Shown here: one piece after another, positions 7,460 through 16,853 of the stretch
How the letters are laid out: every line of letters begins with the position of its first letter
Numbering within the stretch: position 1 is the first letter of the stretch
Assembly (NCBI GenBank): GCA_023144005.1
Contig: JAGLGN010000023.1
Span: forward strand, 53,191-117,190
Direction of reading: 5' to 3'
Source of the DNA: a bacterium
Lineage (GTDB): Bacteria; AUK180
Length of the DNA stretch: 64,000 bases
Notes under the pieces: generated by a model
Databases searched by the model: none
Seen by the model: only the letters and a program-made list of their open reading frames with translations
Told to the model about the DNA's origin: nothing
Made by a program: the position numbers and the translations under genes

Positions 7460-8311
7460 CTACACCAGCTTTGTTTCATGAGCCCGGTAGCTTGATCTGA
7501 CGAACGGGCCCGAATACACTTCTTCAAATCCTTCCTGCAAAGCTGCATCTCTGAGCGCGTCAAATTCCTCAAACGTGTAGTATTTCTTAACGGGAAAGTG
7601 CCGCAGAGACGGTTGAAGGTATTGTCCGATCGTCAAGATGCTTACGCCGACCCGTCTTATTTCGCCCATGGTCTTTTTTAATTGCTCAAAGCTCTCTCCC
7701 AGTCCTGTCATGATGCCGGATTTGGTTATCATATCACGGGCATGGAAGAACGCCAGGACATTCAAAGAGCGGTCAAAGTCCGCCTGCGGCCTAACCTGCG
7801 AATAGAGTTCTGCCACCGTTTCAACATTATGATTCAGAATATCCAGAGGGGAGTCAGCGATCATCTGCATTGCTGATTCGTTGCCTTGCATATCCGGGAT
7901 CAGGAATTCCAGTTTTATTTCCGGGTATCTGTTTTTCAGCTCGACCGCCAAGCGGTGAAAGTGTTCCGCTCCTCCCATCGGCAGGTCGTCTCTTGTCACC
8001 GATGTAATTACAACATACTTAAGTCCCATGATCCCGACAGATTCTACGATCCGCGCTATCTCATCGTGGTCCAGCGGATCCGGTGCTCCGCTTTGTATAT
8101 TACAGAACCGGCAGTCACGCGTACAGGTGCTGCCCATTATCAAAAAGGTCGCCGTGCCGTTTCCGAAGCATTCGGAACGATTGGGGCAGTTCGCCGCCTG
8201 ACAGACGGTATTTAAACCCTTTTCTCTGATCAATTGTGTGGTGGTCAGGGCATTACCCTGGATCTCCCTGTAATGGTCTTTAAGCCACTGAGGCCACCTC
8301 AGATAAGCCAT
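7460..8311 (-). CDS. lipA: Lipoyl synthase
   Basis: LipA is a radical SAM enzyme that inserts two sulfurs into octanoyl groups on the lipoyl domains of 2-oxoacid dehydrogenases and GcvH. The 283-residue protein carries both iron-sulfur ligand sets: the auxiliary CxxxxCxxxxxC (C37, C42, C48) and the SAM-binding CxxxCxxC (C63, C67, C70). It also has the C-terminal RSSY that provides the serine ligand to the auxiliary cluster. ETVAELY and QYLQPS are further family hallmarks. ATG 8311 is preceded by GGAAG, and the stop codon of the upstream gene lies 6 bp before it, so the two are co-transcribed. No lipB or lplA is visible nearby. Confidence 0.96.
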   Translation of the reverse strand: MAYLRWPQWLKDHYREIQGNALTTTQLIREKGLNTVCQAANCPNRSECFGNGTATFLIMGSTCTRDCRFCNIQSGAPDPLDHDEIARIVESVGIMGLKYVVITSVTRDDLPMGGAEHFHRLAVELKNRYPEIKLEFLIPDMQGNESAMQMIADSPLDILNHNVETVAELYSQVRPQADFDRSLNVLAFFHARDMITKSGIMTGLGESFEQLKKTMGEIRRVGVSILTIGQYLQPSLRHFPVKKYYTFEEFDALRDAALQEGFEEVYSGPFVRSSYRAHETKLV

Positions 8312-8317
8312 CTTCCG

Positions 8318-10588
8318 TCACTTCACCGTAAGATCCACCAATTGCAGTCCCTTTGGCTGGATCAGGATCAAGAAATCATCATATATCTCAAGGTTGATAA
8401 TATCTCCGCCCTCCTGCTTTGCGCGGAAGGTTTCCATATTATAGGTATTCATAGAGAGCTTCATCACCTTGCGCTCCCCGTTTGCGAGGAAGATATAGCC
8501 GCCGCTTTGTTTCAGGAGATTGAATGGCGGGCCGATCTGGAAATCGGATATGCGCTTCAGCACTTTGCCCCTTTTTATATCGAAAATATTAAGAATATTT
8601 TTTCCTTCTTCTTTTGAAAGGTATGTAAGGTATCTGTCAGTGTAATCCATGAGGCTGACCTTGCCTGACTTATATTTGGTATTCCACATCTTTCGGCCGG
8701 TATTATAATTGGCAAGTCCGATATTTCCAAGGCCGAAGATATTTGATCCGGTCTGTGAAACGAATTTGAAATTCGAATATCTCTGTTTTGTGATGGGGTC
8801 CATGTGCCCTTTTTTGAACACGGCTTCCATGCGGTCAACATCGAAAATGATCATCGTATCCTCACTTCCCACATAAAGCGACGAATGCTTCTTATTCAAA
8901 AAGAATATCTTCTTGGAGGTAAGTCCCTCACTGGAAGTTATCATCTTTGCCTTTCGCCCTTCGAGTGTAAAGATCGATACGCCCTTTGATGTTCCGATGT
9001 ATATTTTATTGCGGTACTTCACGCTTGGGGAAATATAATTTAATCCCCCTCCGGCTGCAATGATATTTTTAGAGTCCCTGGTTATCAGGTTTACGAGTTC
9101 GACTTTTCCCCCGGTAAAAAAGATCCACAGATACTTGTCAGCGGGGATGATCTTTGCTACTATCATCTGATTGTCGTCAGCGAATTCAAAGAGCTTCTTC
9201 ATAGAGAAATCATCAGAATTATATTTGTAGATCGCCAGATTGGAAGCCAGGTAAAAATCCCTGTCGATCTTCGTTCCCATATTAAAGAGCTCGTCCTTGC
9301 CGGATAATTCATCCTTTGATATGAAGGTGTATTTGATGCTCTCTTTCAGATCAGCGATCTTCTGCATATAAGGGGACTCCGGAAATATTGAAATGAAGTC
9401 GATCACCTCATCGTAGGCATCCCTTTTTCTCCGTATCTTCACAAGATTTTCAATGTAATAGTAATAAGCGTCGTCCCTTACTTTATACTCACCTTCCATT
9501 TTCAATATCTCGGTCAGGATCGGGAGTTTTTCAAGTACGGCAGAATTGTTAATGGCCTGATAATACTTTGCCAAAGCGGAATTATCCTCTTGCATATTCT
9601 CATTGAGAAATTCGTACTGCGCCTTTAAATATTCATCATTAGCGGTCAATTCGCTATTGTGCCTCAAAAGCCCCATGATACGATTAAACGGCGGGGAGGC
9701 AAAATTCAGAGTATCTTTGGTAAAGGACAGCAGATCGGATGTATCAAGTTCTCCGTAAATAGCAAAAAGTGTTTCATAGGAGTTGAGCATCTCCTCTTCC
9801 AATCCAAGATATCTAGCTCCGATAAGTTTGAATTTGTGAAACTCCATAGACTTCTTATAATCTTCAAATTCAACCCTCTGTAAAAACTCCATTCCCTTTT
9901 CGATCTCGCTCTTGTCCTGTCCTGACGAGCAGGCGATGAGGCTTTGACCCGCCCGGAGGTAGAACATCGATCGTATCCTTCCGGCAGGAGTTTTTGAAAC
10001 ATTTTTCTCGAAATACTCCGCCTTTGGAGAGTGATACGATATGGACTCCACCATATTTGCCGCCATGTCCCATCTCAGGCCTATGGCAATCGCGAATATC
10101 GCTGCAAGCAAAAAGATACCGAGCAGGCGGTTTTTGATAAAGCTGGCGAACTTAGAGCGTTGAAGGACAAATGCCAGGAGGAATCCCGTAAAGGCGATAT
10201 AGAACGGTACAATAAAATTACCGGAAAGAAAGATCACACGCATGGTATGCATGGAGATAAGCATTTTCAAGCTGATACCGGAGAAGAGAAAGAAAACAAC
10301 TTTATCTATCATGATGAAGAGCAGCAGAAATATGAACAGAAGGAACAAACTGGTCAAGAATCTGAGATTGATCTTTGAAGGCGGAAGGTCAAATTTTTTC
10401 TTGTCGACCTTGAAGATGTAATTGATGAGAAAATACTCAAGAAGTATTATCACCAGCAATAACGGCAATCCACCTAATACAAAGGAGGAAGTGGAGATTA
10501 AAAGAAGCCCTTTGGGGCTAATTGCAAAATATAATACCCACATCAATACCAGAACAGCGATCGAGGTTCCTGTGGCAATCAAAAACAT
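8318..10588 (-). CDS. Membrane protein with N-terminal helices, helical middle and beta-propeller-like C-terminus
   Basis: I do not recognise a named family. Of 756 residues, roughly the first 175 contain about five hydrophobic segments (for example 5-22, 34-56, 77-100, 115-140, 155-172). The middle (about 180-420) is helical and looks like a TPR-type solenoid (repeated Y/L spacing, FPESPYMQKI). The last roughly 300 residues are strands with recurring DLxxRxxK and Y/F-IGT/VGS patterns typical of WD40/PQQ-like propellers. That arrangement suggests a membrane-anchored scaffold with its soluble part on one side of the membrane. AGGGAGGG precedes ATG 10588. It is the first gene of the minus-strand run with lipA and pilZ and diverges from mraZ. 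Confidence 0.75.
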   Translation of the reverse strand: MFLIATGTSIAVLVLMWVLYFAISPKGLLLISTSSFVLGGLPLLLVIILLEYFLINYIFKVDKKKFDLPPSKINLRFLTSLFLLFIFLLLFIMIDKVVFFLFSGISLKMLISMHTMRVIFLSGNFIVPFYIAFTGFLLAFVLQRSKFASFIKNRLLGIFLLAAIFAIAIGLRWDMAANMVESISYHSPKAEYFEKNVSKTPAGRIRSMFYLRAGQSLIACSSGQDKSEIEKGMEFLQRVEFEDYKKSMEFHKFKLIGARYLGLEEEMLNSYETLFAIYGELDTSDLLSFTKDTLNFASPPFNRIMGLLRHNSELTANDEYLKAQYEFLNENMQEDNSALAKYYQAINNSAVLEKLPILTEILKMEGEYKVRDDAYYYYIENLVKIRRKRDAYDEVIDFISIFPESPYMQKIADLKESIKYTFISKDELSGKDELFNMGTKIDRDFYLASNLAIYKYNSDDFSMKKLFEFADDNQMIVAKIIPADKYLWIFFTGGKVELVNLITRDSKNIIAAGGGLNYISPSVKYRNKIYIGTSKGVSIFTLEGRKAKMITSSEGLTSKKIFFLNKKHSSLYVGSEDTMIIFDVDRMEAVFKKGHMDPITKQRYSNFKFVSQTGSNIFGLGNIGLANYNTGRKMWNTKYKSGKVSLMDYTDRYLTYLSKEEGKNILNIFDIKRGKVLKRISDFQIGPPFNLLKQSGGYIFLANGERKVMKLSMNTYNMETFRAKQEGGDIINLEIYDDFLILIQPKGLQLVDLTVK

Positions 10589-10673
10589 ATGTCCCTCCCT
10601 TAAAAGTACTTGGATTTGTTTTTAGTACCTATATAGTGAATATATCCCGCAACCCCCGACATATAGTTTATCC

Positions 10674-10699
10674 GTGGTAAAAAGTGGTAGGAAATGGTA
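10674..10699 (+). promoter_or_regulatory. MraZ operator: three direct boxes at 10-bp spacing
   Basis: GTGGTA at 10674, GTGGTA at 10684 and ATGGTA at 10694 repeat exactly every 10 bp. MraZ of other bacteria binds arrays of short G-rich direct repeats with this spacing upstream of its own gene and represses the dcw operon. The array lies about 30 bp upstream of the -10 box and 133 bp before mraZ. Confidence 0.75.
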
Positions 10700-10729
10700 G
10701 GTTGTGTGGAATTGGTGGTAGATTTATTG

Positions 10730-10735
10730 TATAAT
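10730..10735 (+). promoter_or_regulatory. -10 box of the dcw promoter
   Basis: A perfect TATAAT at 10730-10735. The -35 region is weak: TGGAAT at 10707-10712 gives a 17-bp spacer. The third MraZ box ends just upstream, so bound MraZ would cover the -35 region. Confidence 0.6.
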
Positions 10736-10831
10736 GCTACCGGAAATAAGGGACATAAACGTGAATATAAGTACATCTGCATTTATTTTAAGTTTTATTG
10801 CCGGAAAAGTCAAATTAAGGAGGGTCTGCAA

Positions 10832-11302
10832 ATGAAGTTCAGAGGAAATTATTCCTACTCTATAGATTCCAAAGGAAGGGTCATGCTGCCGAATGAGATC
10901 AGAAGCGTAATGACCGAGCGTTCAATAGACCGATTTGTCGTCCTTCCCGGATTCTCTGTTGATTACAAGTATCTCTTTATCCTCCCCAAAGATTTTTCCA
11001 ATACAATCGAATCTAAACTGGAGTCACTTAAATTCTTTGATGTCAAGGCACAGCAGATCTTCACCTTTTTCTTTGGTAACTCTTTCGAGGTCCAGGCCGA
11101 CGGACAGGGACGAATCCGCATCCCGTCCGGCCTTGTAGCAAAATTCGGTTTTGCCAAGGAAGTCGTCATCACAGGTGAGGGAGATTTCCTGAAGCTCTGG
11201 ATACCCGAGGATTACAAGCAGATGATGGAAAAGGAGTTTACCGGTGATATGGAGAATATCACGGATATTCTGAACTCTATCAATGAGAAGTATGACATAT
11301 GA
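10832..11302 (+). CDS. mraZ: Transcriptional regulator MraZ
   Basis: This 156-residue protein has two AbrB-like MraZ halves. The first contains YSIDSKGRVMLPNEIR (about 9-24) and the second VQADGQGRIRIPSGL (about 86-100), each with the DxKGR/DxQGR turn that contacts DNA. ATG 10832 follows AAGGAGGG (10818-10825); the frame is open further upstream but that part lacks MraZ similarity and would swallow the promoter. It overlaps rsmH by 4 bp. MraZ typically represses the dcw cluster in balance with RsmH, which fits the operator just upstream. Confidence 0.96.
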   Translation: MKFRGNYSYSIDSKGRVMLPNEIRSVMTERSIDRFVVLPGFSVDYKYLFILPKDFSNTIESKLESLKFFDVKAQQIFTFFFGNSFEVQADGQGRIRIPSGLVAKFGFAKEVVITGEGDFLKLWIPEDYKQMMEKEFTGDMENITDILNSINEKYDI

Positions 11303-12159
11303 TGGTAACACATATCCCGGTCCTAAAGGAAGAGATACTTCAGCTCATCAGGGATCACGCCACCATAAAAAGTTTCTGTGACTGTACATTGGGTGAAGGC
11401 GGTCATACCCGTTTTTTGAAAGATGAGCTTGAAGGCTGGACATTTTCCGGCTTCGACCGGGATTCACTGATCATCGAGGCCGCTTTAAAAAGAATCGGAA
11501 ATGATGTTGATGTGATCAATGATTCCTATGAGAATGTGGATAAGTATCCCGCATCTGACTCCGGTGTATTCCTTTTGGACCTGGGTATCAGCATGTTCCA
11601 TTATAAGGACTCAAAGCGCGGATTTACATTTACCAAGCCGGAAGAACCCCTTGATATGAGATACTCGCATATCTCCGGCCCTACCGCCGCGGATATATTA
11701 AATGAATATACTCCCATTCAACTCGAGACCATGCTGATGGATAATGCGGATATCTATCGTCCGGGTTTTTTTATAGAAAAGATCATGAAAACACGGAAGG
11801 AAACACCCTTCTCTACGGTGTCGGACCTGCTTTCACTTTTTCCATCTCATGGGAAGGTCAGGGGTAATCACCCTCTCACCTTATTTTTTCAGGCCCTTCG
11901 CATCGAGGTCAATCAGGAGTTCAATCACCTGGAGACCTTTTTAAGTAAAATGAATATATTTCCGCGGTCCGACGCACTGTTTATATTCATCTCGTACCAT
12001 TCGGGTGAGGACAGAAGGATCAAGCAGAGTTTCCGTGAGATGAGGGACGCCAACAGGCTAAAGATCATAAATAAAAGGGTAGTTAAGCCCGCGTGGGAGG
12101 AAGTGCAGAAAAACAGAGCCTCCCGTTCCGCCAAATTGCGCGCGGGTATCATCATATGA
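11299..12159 (+). CDS. rsmH: 16S rRNA m4C1402 methyltransferase
   Basis: RsmH (MraW) methylates N4 of C1402 in the 16S rRNA decoding centre. The 286-residue protein starts with HIPVLKEEIL and has the SAM-binding motif DCTLGEGGHT (about 28-37), LLDLGIS (about 92-98) and the family signature RGFTFTKPEEPLDMRYS. The C-terminal FISYHSGEDR and KRVVKPAWEE segments are also typical, although EEVQKNRASRSAKLR is close to the end as usual. The ATGATG start overlaps the mraZ stop codon, and its own stop overlaps ftsL, so it is coupled both ways. Confidence 0.96.
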   Translation: MMVTHIPVLKEEILQLIRDHATIKSFCDCTLGEGGHTRFLKDELEGWTFSGFDRDSLIIEAALKRIGNDVDVINDSYENVDKYPASDSGVFLLDLGISMFHYKDSKRGFTFTKPEEPLDMRYSHISGPTAADILNEYTPIQLETMLMDNADIYRPGFFIEKIMKTRKETPFSTVSDLLSLFPSHGKVRGNHPLTLFFQALRIEVNQEFNHLETFLSKMNIFPRSDALFIFISYHSGEDRRIKQSFREMRDANRLKIINKRVVKPAWEEVQKNRASRSAKLRAGIII

Positions 12160-12425
12160 ACAAAAAAAAGCGATTGTTCTGGGGGCTCATTTTATTATTT
12201 GTCCTCATGTTCACATATATAAATTTTCAGATCAACAGCCGGATCAATTATTACACGATCTCGGTGAAGGAAAAACAATTGGAGCAATTAAAAGATTTTC
12301 GCCGCAAGCTGCTTCTTGAATATTATGTACTCTTTGACTATAAATATGTTGAAAAGGCCGCCCGTGAGAAGCTTGGATTTGACTACTCCGGGATACATAA
12401 GGATGTGAGGCTGGTAGTTGAATAA
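12156..12425 (+). CDS. ftsL: Cell division protein FtsL
   Basis: This 89-residue bitopic protein has a short basic cytoplasmic tail (MNKKKR), one membrane helix (about 7-27) and a periplasmic coiled coil (about 30-65) ending in YVEKAAREKLGF, the weakly conserved tail of FtsL/DivIC proteins. Its sequence is too divergent for motif-based proof. Position between rsmH and the division transpeptidase, small size and topology make the call. ATG 12156 overlaps the rsmH stop as ATGA. FtsL bridges FtsQ and FtsB to FtsI/FtsW. No ftsB is visible in this window. Confidence 0.85.
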   Translation: MNKKKRLFWGLILLFVLMFTYINFQINSRINYYTISVKEKQLEQLKDFRRKLLLEYYVLFDYKYVEKAAREKLGFDYSGIHKDVRLVVE

Positions 12426-14190
12426 ATTAAGATTGAGTATAATCATAGGCCTTATCGTGCTCTTCTGGGGCTATATAATGTTCTCTTATGTGAAATTAAT
12501 TGCCAATAAGAGCAAAAAACGAAGCCCGTATACCGAAATACAATTGGCGCCCCGTGGAGATATCCTGGATTCCGAAGGCAAGATCATCGCGACTTCTGTT
12601 GCTCTTTTTTCATCATATTTTTATACAGCGAGATCATCTCAAGAAGAAGTGGAATATATAAGAAGAGCTATTTCAAGGGTTCTTGTCCAGCGCGGCTTCA
12701 AGCGCAGCCTGATAAGAGACTTCAATTACCGCTGCGGAGAATATGCCCGTAAACACCGCACCTTTGAGTTCATCAGCGGCGAGCTGGACCTTGATATTCA
12801 TGAAGAAATAATCCGCAGTCTTGCCGACGGCGATGTTGAGATAATGGACTTGAGAGGAAAGATCTATTCAAAGAAGAACTATAGGAGGTTTTATCCCTTT
12901 GGAAAACGATTCGGTTCGATACTGGGATATATTGACCAGAAAGGGAATCCTCCATACGGCCTTGAAAAAGCGTACAATGAAAGTTTGAAGGGCCGGGAAG
13001 GCATATATTTCAAAAATTCCGTTATCTCCGCTGTCGGCGGCAGATGGGGAAAGGTAAAATGGGTTGAGGAGCCGCAGAATGGGGAAGAGGTCAAACTGAC
13101 CATCGATACGGTCCTGCAGGACTTGAGTTACCGATTCCTGGGTGACGCGGTAAAGAAATACGATGCGGTTTCCGGTTGTGCCGTGGTCATTGAGACCGAA
13201 ACGGGAAAGATCCGTGCCTTTGTGAACTACCCTAGTTTTGACCCTAATAATTATTCCTCTTATTCCATTTCGCTTTTTCAGAACACCGGAGTTTCATCTT
13301 TGCTGGAAGTTGGGTCGGTAATGAAACCCCTGGTCGTCGGCTATCTGATGGACTACACCGATGCCTCGGGCAGAAAATTCATGAAGCCATCCGATAAATA
13401 TTACTGCGAAAAAGGAAAATATAAGATCCCCACGGGGAGAAAGACCAGGGTGATAGAAGATTCTGAGAAATTCAAAACATTGGACATCGCGGACATTCTG
13501 GCGCATTCATCCAATATCGGCATGGCTAAGATCATGCAGAAGTATGAAGAAAAAGGCGACAAGCTCGGCCTTTACAGATATCTGATATCGCTTCTGAACC
13601 TTAAAAGAAGTATAAAGATCGATATTCCGGGATATCAAAAGGGTGTTTTGAAGCATTATAATAAGTGGACCAAAAATTACTCGATGATCTCCTTTGCCAT
13701 CGGCCATGAGATATCGGCCCCTTTCATTAATTTTGTGATGGCATTCAATACCATTCCCGCCAATGGAAAGCTCCTGCGGCCTCTTCTCAAAGAGAGTGAT
13801 CCTGTCGAGGCCTTTGAAAACAGTATATTTTCGGCCGCGACCGCCGAATTCCTTCAGAAAGCGATGGCGCTGGTGGTTGATGAGGGTACCGGAAAGAATA
13901 TCAGGAACGCCCGCATAGGATTTGCGGGAAAAACAGGAACAGCAAGAAAGTGGGACAGAGAATCGGCCTCCTATTCCAAGGAGAAGTACCTGGCCTCTTT
14001 CATCGGATATTTCCCGAGAGAGAACCCCAAATATACCATAGGGGTTTTTGTAGACGAGCCAAAAGAATCCATTTACGGCGGATCGGTTGCCGCGCCCGTA
14101 TTCAAACAGATCGCGGAGCGGCTCTACCATATGGAATTGAATAAAACCACTTATATATTCAGGGAGAAAGACATTGCAGCTTCAAAATAG
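12418..14190 (+). CDS. ftsI: Septal peptidoglycan transpeptidase (FtsI/PBP3 class B)
   Basis: This 590-residue class B penicillin-binding protein cross-links septal peptidoglycan. It has an N-terminal membrane anchor (about 5-25), a pedestal domain with RGDILDSEG (about 43-51), and a transpeptidase domain with SVMK (S300 catalytic, K303), SSN (S364-N366) and KTGTA (505-509). The apparent start is TTG 12418, overlapping the last codons of ftsL by 8 bp. It is slightly longer than the E. coli protein, without an obvious PASTA domain, so it is of the Gram-negative FtsI type rather than the spore type. The overlap of its end with murE continues the operon. Confidence 0.95.
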   Translation: MNKLRLSIIIGLIVLFWGYIMFSYVKLIANKSKKRSPYTEIQLAPRGDILDSEGKIIATSVALFSSYFYTARSSQEEVEYIRRAISRVLVQRGFKRSLIRDFNYRCGEYARKHRTFEFISGELDLDIHEEIIRSLADGDVEIMDLRGKIYSKKNYRRFYPFGKRFGSILGYIDQKGNPPYGLEKAYNESLKGREGIYFKNSVISAVGGRWGKVKWVEEPQNGEEVKLTIDTVLQDLSYRFLGDAVKKYDAVSGCAVVIETETGKIRAFVNYPSFDPNNYSSYSISLFQNTGVSSLLEVGSVMKPLVVGYLMDYTDASGRKFMKPSDKYYCEKGKYKIPTGRKTRVIEDSEKFKTLDIADILAHSSNIGMAKIMQKYEEKGDKLGLYRYLISLLNLKRSIKIDIPGYQKGVLKHYNKWTKNYSMISFAIGHEISAPFINFVMAFNTIPANGKLLRPLLKESDPVEAFENSIFSAATAEFLQKAMALVVDEGTGKNIRNARIGFAGKTGTARKWDRESASYSKEKYLASFIGYFPRENPKYTIGVFVDEPKESIYGGSVAAPVFKQIAERLYHMELNKTTYIFREKDIAASK

Positions 14191-15604
14191 AATGAAAAAA
14201 TACGGACTTGATTTTTCACCCTCCTCCATTGAAATGGATTCCAGAAAGATCATTCCCGGCTCGGTCTTCGTTGCCGTAAAGGGAAGGTTCTATGACGGCC
14301 ATGATTATGTTTCTCAAGCCATAGAGAACGGCGCCAAAGCCGTTGCGGGAGAGATGGTGTACCCCGGAAGGCGAAAGGGGATCATATTTGTGAAAACGCC
14401 GAAGATATCAGAATATATGAACTCTCTTGCCTACGATCTGTACAGGGATAATCTTGAAAAGATGGATCTCTTCGGAGTTACGGGAACAAATGGAAAGACA
14501 TCGACGGTCTATTTCCTTCACTCCATCTTCAATCATGCCGCGCAGAAATGCTCCCTTACCGGAACCGTCGAGAATTTGATCGGAAAAGAGCACATTCCCT
14601 CGGTCAATACCACTCCGTTCGCTCCGGAACTCTTCAAAATACTCAGCAGATCATTTGATCTTGGATTTCATACCTGCGCCATGGAAATATCCTCGCATTC
14701 CCTGAAGGAAGACCGCATTCACGGCCTTGAATTCTCGGGAGGCATCTTCACCAATATCACGGCCGACCATATGGATTATCACGGGAGCATGGATGATTAT
14801 ATCAATTCAAAGATGCTAATATTCTCAAAGATGAGAAATTCCGCTCCGATGATAATAAATATTGATGACCCGCTTCTGGCAAAGAATGAAATGATAAAAA
14901 AGTATGCGAATACGGTGACCTTCGGGCAAAAGGGTGATTTCACAATTAAAGAGACAAGCCTGTCAAGCTCCAATGCCTCGTACACATTCATACATCAGAC
15001 AAAGCCCTATGATGTCGAATTAAAATTAAGCGGTAGCTTTGCGGTATATAACAGCTTAGGCGCAATCGCATTGGCGGTGGCAAAGGGGATGTCCGTGAAA
15101 ACAGCGGTCGAAGGTGCGGAAAAACTGAAAATGGTCCCCGGCCGTTTTCAGGCGATAAGAATGGGGAATATCACCGTGATCGTGGATTATGCCCACACTC
15201 CGGACGCCTTGGAAAAACTTCTCGCATCCGTGAAACAGCTTCAGCATGAGAGCATCATTACGGTCTTCGGTGCCGGCGGTGACAGGGATAATTCAAAACG
15301 GCCCCTTATGGGAAAGGCGGTTGAGAAGTTTTCCGATCTTATGATAGTAACATCTGATAATCCAAGAACAGAGGATCCGGAACATATCATTGACGACATA
15401 CTGAAAGGGGTTTCCGATACGGCCGCCTGTAAAAAAATAACAGACAGAAGAGAAGCGATAAGATATGCTGTCAAGAGCGCAAAGGAAGGAGATATTGTCA
15501 TCATCGCCGGCAAGGGGCATGAAGATTATCAGATACTGGGGAATAACAAGGTCCATTTTTCCGACCTTGAAGAAGTTAAGAGGATATTCAATGAAAATAA
15601 ATAA
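14174..15604 (+). CDS. murE: UDP-MurNAc-tripeptide ligase (meso-DAP adding)
   Basis: MurE adds the third residue of the stem peptide in the cytoplasm. The 476-residue protein has the ATP-binding GTNGKTS (104-110), the conserved MEISSHSL segment, and DNPR at residues 395-398. DNPR is the marker for meso-diaminopimelate addition; lysine-type enzymes carry a different motif there. So the wall is predicted to be DAP-type. The start is probably TTG 14174, preceded by AGGGAG at 14161-14166; ATG 14192 has no ribosome binding site. It overlaps ftsI by 17 bp and murF by 14 bp. Confidence 0.95.
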   Translation: MQLQNRMKKYGLDFSPSSIEMDSRKIIPGSVFVAVKGRFYDGHDYVSQAIENGAKAVAGEMVYPGRRKGIIFVKTPKISEYMNSLAYDLYRDNLEKMDLFGVTGTNGKTSTVYFLHSIFNHAAQKCSLTGTVENLIGKEHIPSVNTTPFAPELFKILSRSFDLGFHTCAMEISSHSLKEDRIHGLEFSGGIFTNITADHMDYHGSMDDYINSKMLIFSKMRNSAPMIINIDDPLLAKNEMIKKYANTVTFGQKGDFTIKETSLSSSNASYTFIHQTKPYDVELKLSGSFAVYNSLGAIALAVAKGMSVKTAVEGAEKLKMVPGRFQAIRMGNITVIVDYAHTPDALEKLLASVKQLQHESIITVFGAGGDRDNSKRPLMGKAVEKFSDLMIVTSDNPRTEDPEHIIDDILKGVSDTAACKKITDRREAIRYAVKSAKEGDIVIIAGKGHEDYQILGNNKVHFSDLEEVKRIFNENK

Positions 15605-16853
15605 AGCATTATCCAAATTGTGGGATCATTCGGGGATAAAGAAGATAAAGGGCATATCGACAGATAGCCGTACCATCAGGAGCGGAGAACTTTTCGTTCC
15701 CTTGACCGGCGACAATTTCAATGGCCATAAATTTATTAAGGCGGCCTTGAAAAGGGGTGCGAAGCTATACCTTTATTCCGAGGAAGAACATAAAGGCCCC
15801 AAAGGTATCAAGGTCGAAGATACGCTTGAGGCCTATTGCCTTATTGCTCTTGAGTACAGAAAAGCCGTAGGCTGCAATGTCGTGGGGATAACCGGCTCCA
15901 CGGGTAAAACAACTACAAAGAACCTCCTTCACGACATACTGGACAGCGCGGGGAAAAAGGTACACTCGACCTATTCAAATGAAAATAATATGATCGGTGT
16001 TCCGAAAACCATTCTTGCGATGCCGGAGGATACTCAATATCTGATCCTGGAAATGGGCACCAATCATTTCGGAGAGATAGAGGCCGAGACAATGGCGTCC
16101 AGCCCGGATGTGGGAATGATCGTCAATATCGGCCCGTCGCATCTTGAATTCTTCGGCGACCTTCAGGGAATATACAGAGAAAAGACCACTTTATTGAGAG
16201 AGGTGCTCAAGAAAGAGGGAAAGGTATTTGTTCCGAACGACCCGATGTTCGAGGAATTTTTCGGACTTGACAATGTTTTTACTGTTGACGGTGAGATCCG
16301 CGGCGGAAAGCTTTTTATGGAACTCCCATTTGAGTTCTCCATGTCCTTGAGTTCCGTGACCGCTTTTTACCATCATAATATTCTTTTCGCAGCTGCCGCT
16401 GCAATAGGTTTCGGCATTGACGATAAGGATGTGGAAGACGCCATATTATCACATCGCTTCATAAGGATGAGCGAGTTCGAGTGGAATGGGAAGACGGTAA
16501 TAGATGATTCGTACAATGCCAATCCCGTATCGTATGAAAAAGCGCTGAGATACCTCTTCTCACTAAAGGGAAGAAAAGCCCTTGTGATCGGGAGAATGCT
16601 GGAAATGGGCGATAGTGAAAAGATTTATGAGCAAGAGATATTCTCATTCATAGAGTCCAATACCCCTTCACTTGTAATAGCAAAGGGCAGCTTCGCGACC
16701 GATATACCGAATGACTGGATACGGGCAAAAAAGCAGGCAAAGATACTTGATATCCTCAAGAAGAGATCAGATGAGTATGACATAGTATTTCTCAAGGGTT
16801 CACACGGAACCGAGGTTTACAAGGTGGCTAAGCTTATGGAAAAGGAGATCTAA
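15591..16853 (+). CDS. murF: UDP-MurNAc-tripeptide-D-Ala-D-Ala ligase
   Basis: MurF adds the D-Ala-D-Ala dipeptide to complete UDP-MurNAc-pentapeptide. The 420-residue protein has GSTGKTT (102-108), the NNMIGVP segment in YSNENNMIGVPKTIL, LILEMGTNHFGEI and a C-terminal SYNANP (DDSYNANPVS), all MurF hallmarks. ATG 15591 lies inside the end of murE and follows AAGAGG; the frame is open for another 42 codons upstream but that is murE sequence read in another frame. The stop codon abuts the mraY start. Confidence 0.95.
   Translation: MKINKALSKLWDHSGIKKIKGISTDSRTIRSGELFVPLTGDNFNGHKFIKAALKRGAKLYLYSEEEHKGPKGIKVEDTLEAYCLIALEYRKAVGCNVVGITGSTGKTTTKNLLHDILDSAGKKVHSTYSNENNMIGVPKTILAMPEDTQYLILEMGTNHFGEIEAETMASSPDVGMIVNIGPSHLEFFGDLQGIYREKTTLLREVLKKEGKVFVPNDPMFEEFFGLDNVFTVDGEIRGGKLFMELPFEFSMSLSSVTAFYHHNILFAAAAAIGFGIDDKDVEDAILSHRFIRMSEFEWNGKTVIDDSYNANPVSYEKALRYLFSLKGRKALVIGRMLEMGDSEKIYEQEIFSFIESNTPSLVIAKGSFATDIPNDWIRAKKQAKILDILKKRSDEYDIVFLKGSHGTEVYKVAKLMEKEI

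Noticed and set aside
10694-10831. N-terminal extension of MraZ by 46 residues
   Set aside because: The extension covers the operator and promoter, has no MraZ similarity, and a strong ribosome binding site precedes ATG 10832.
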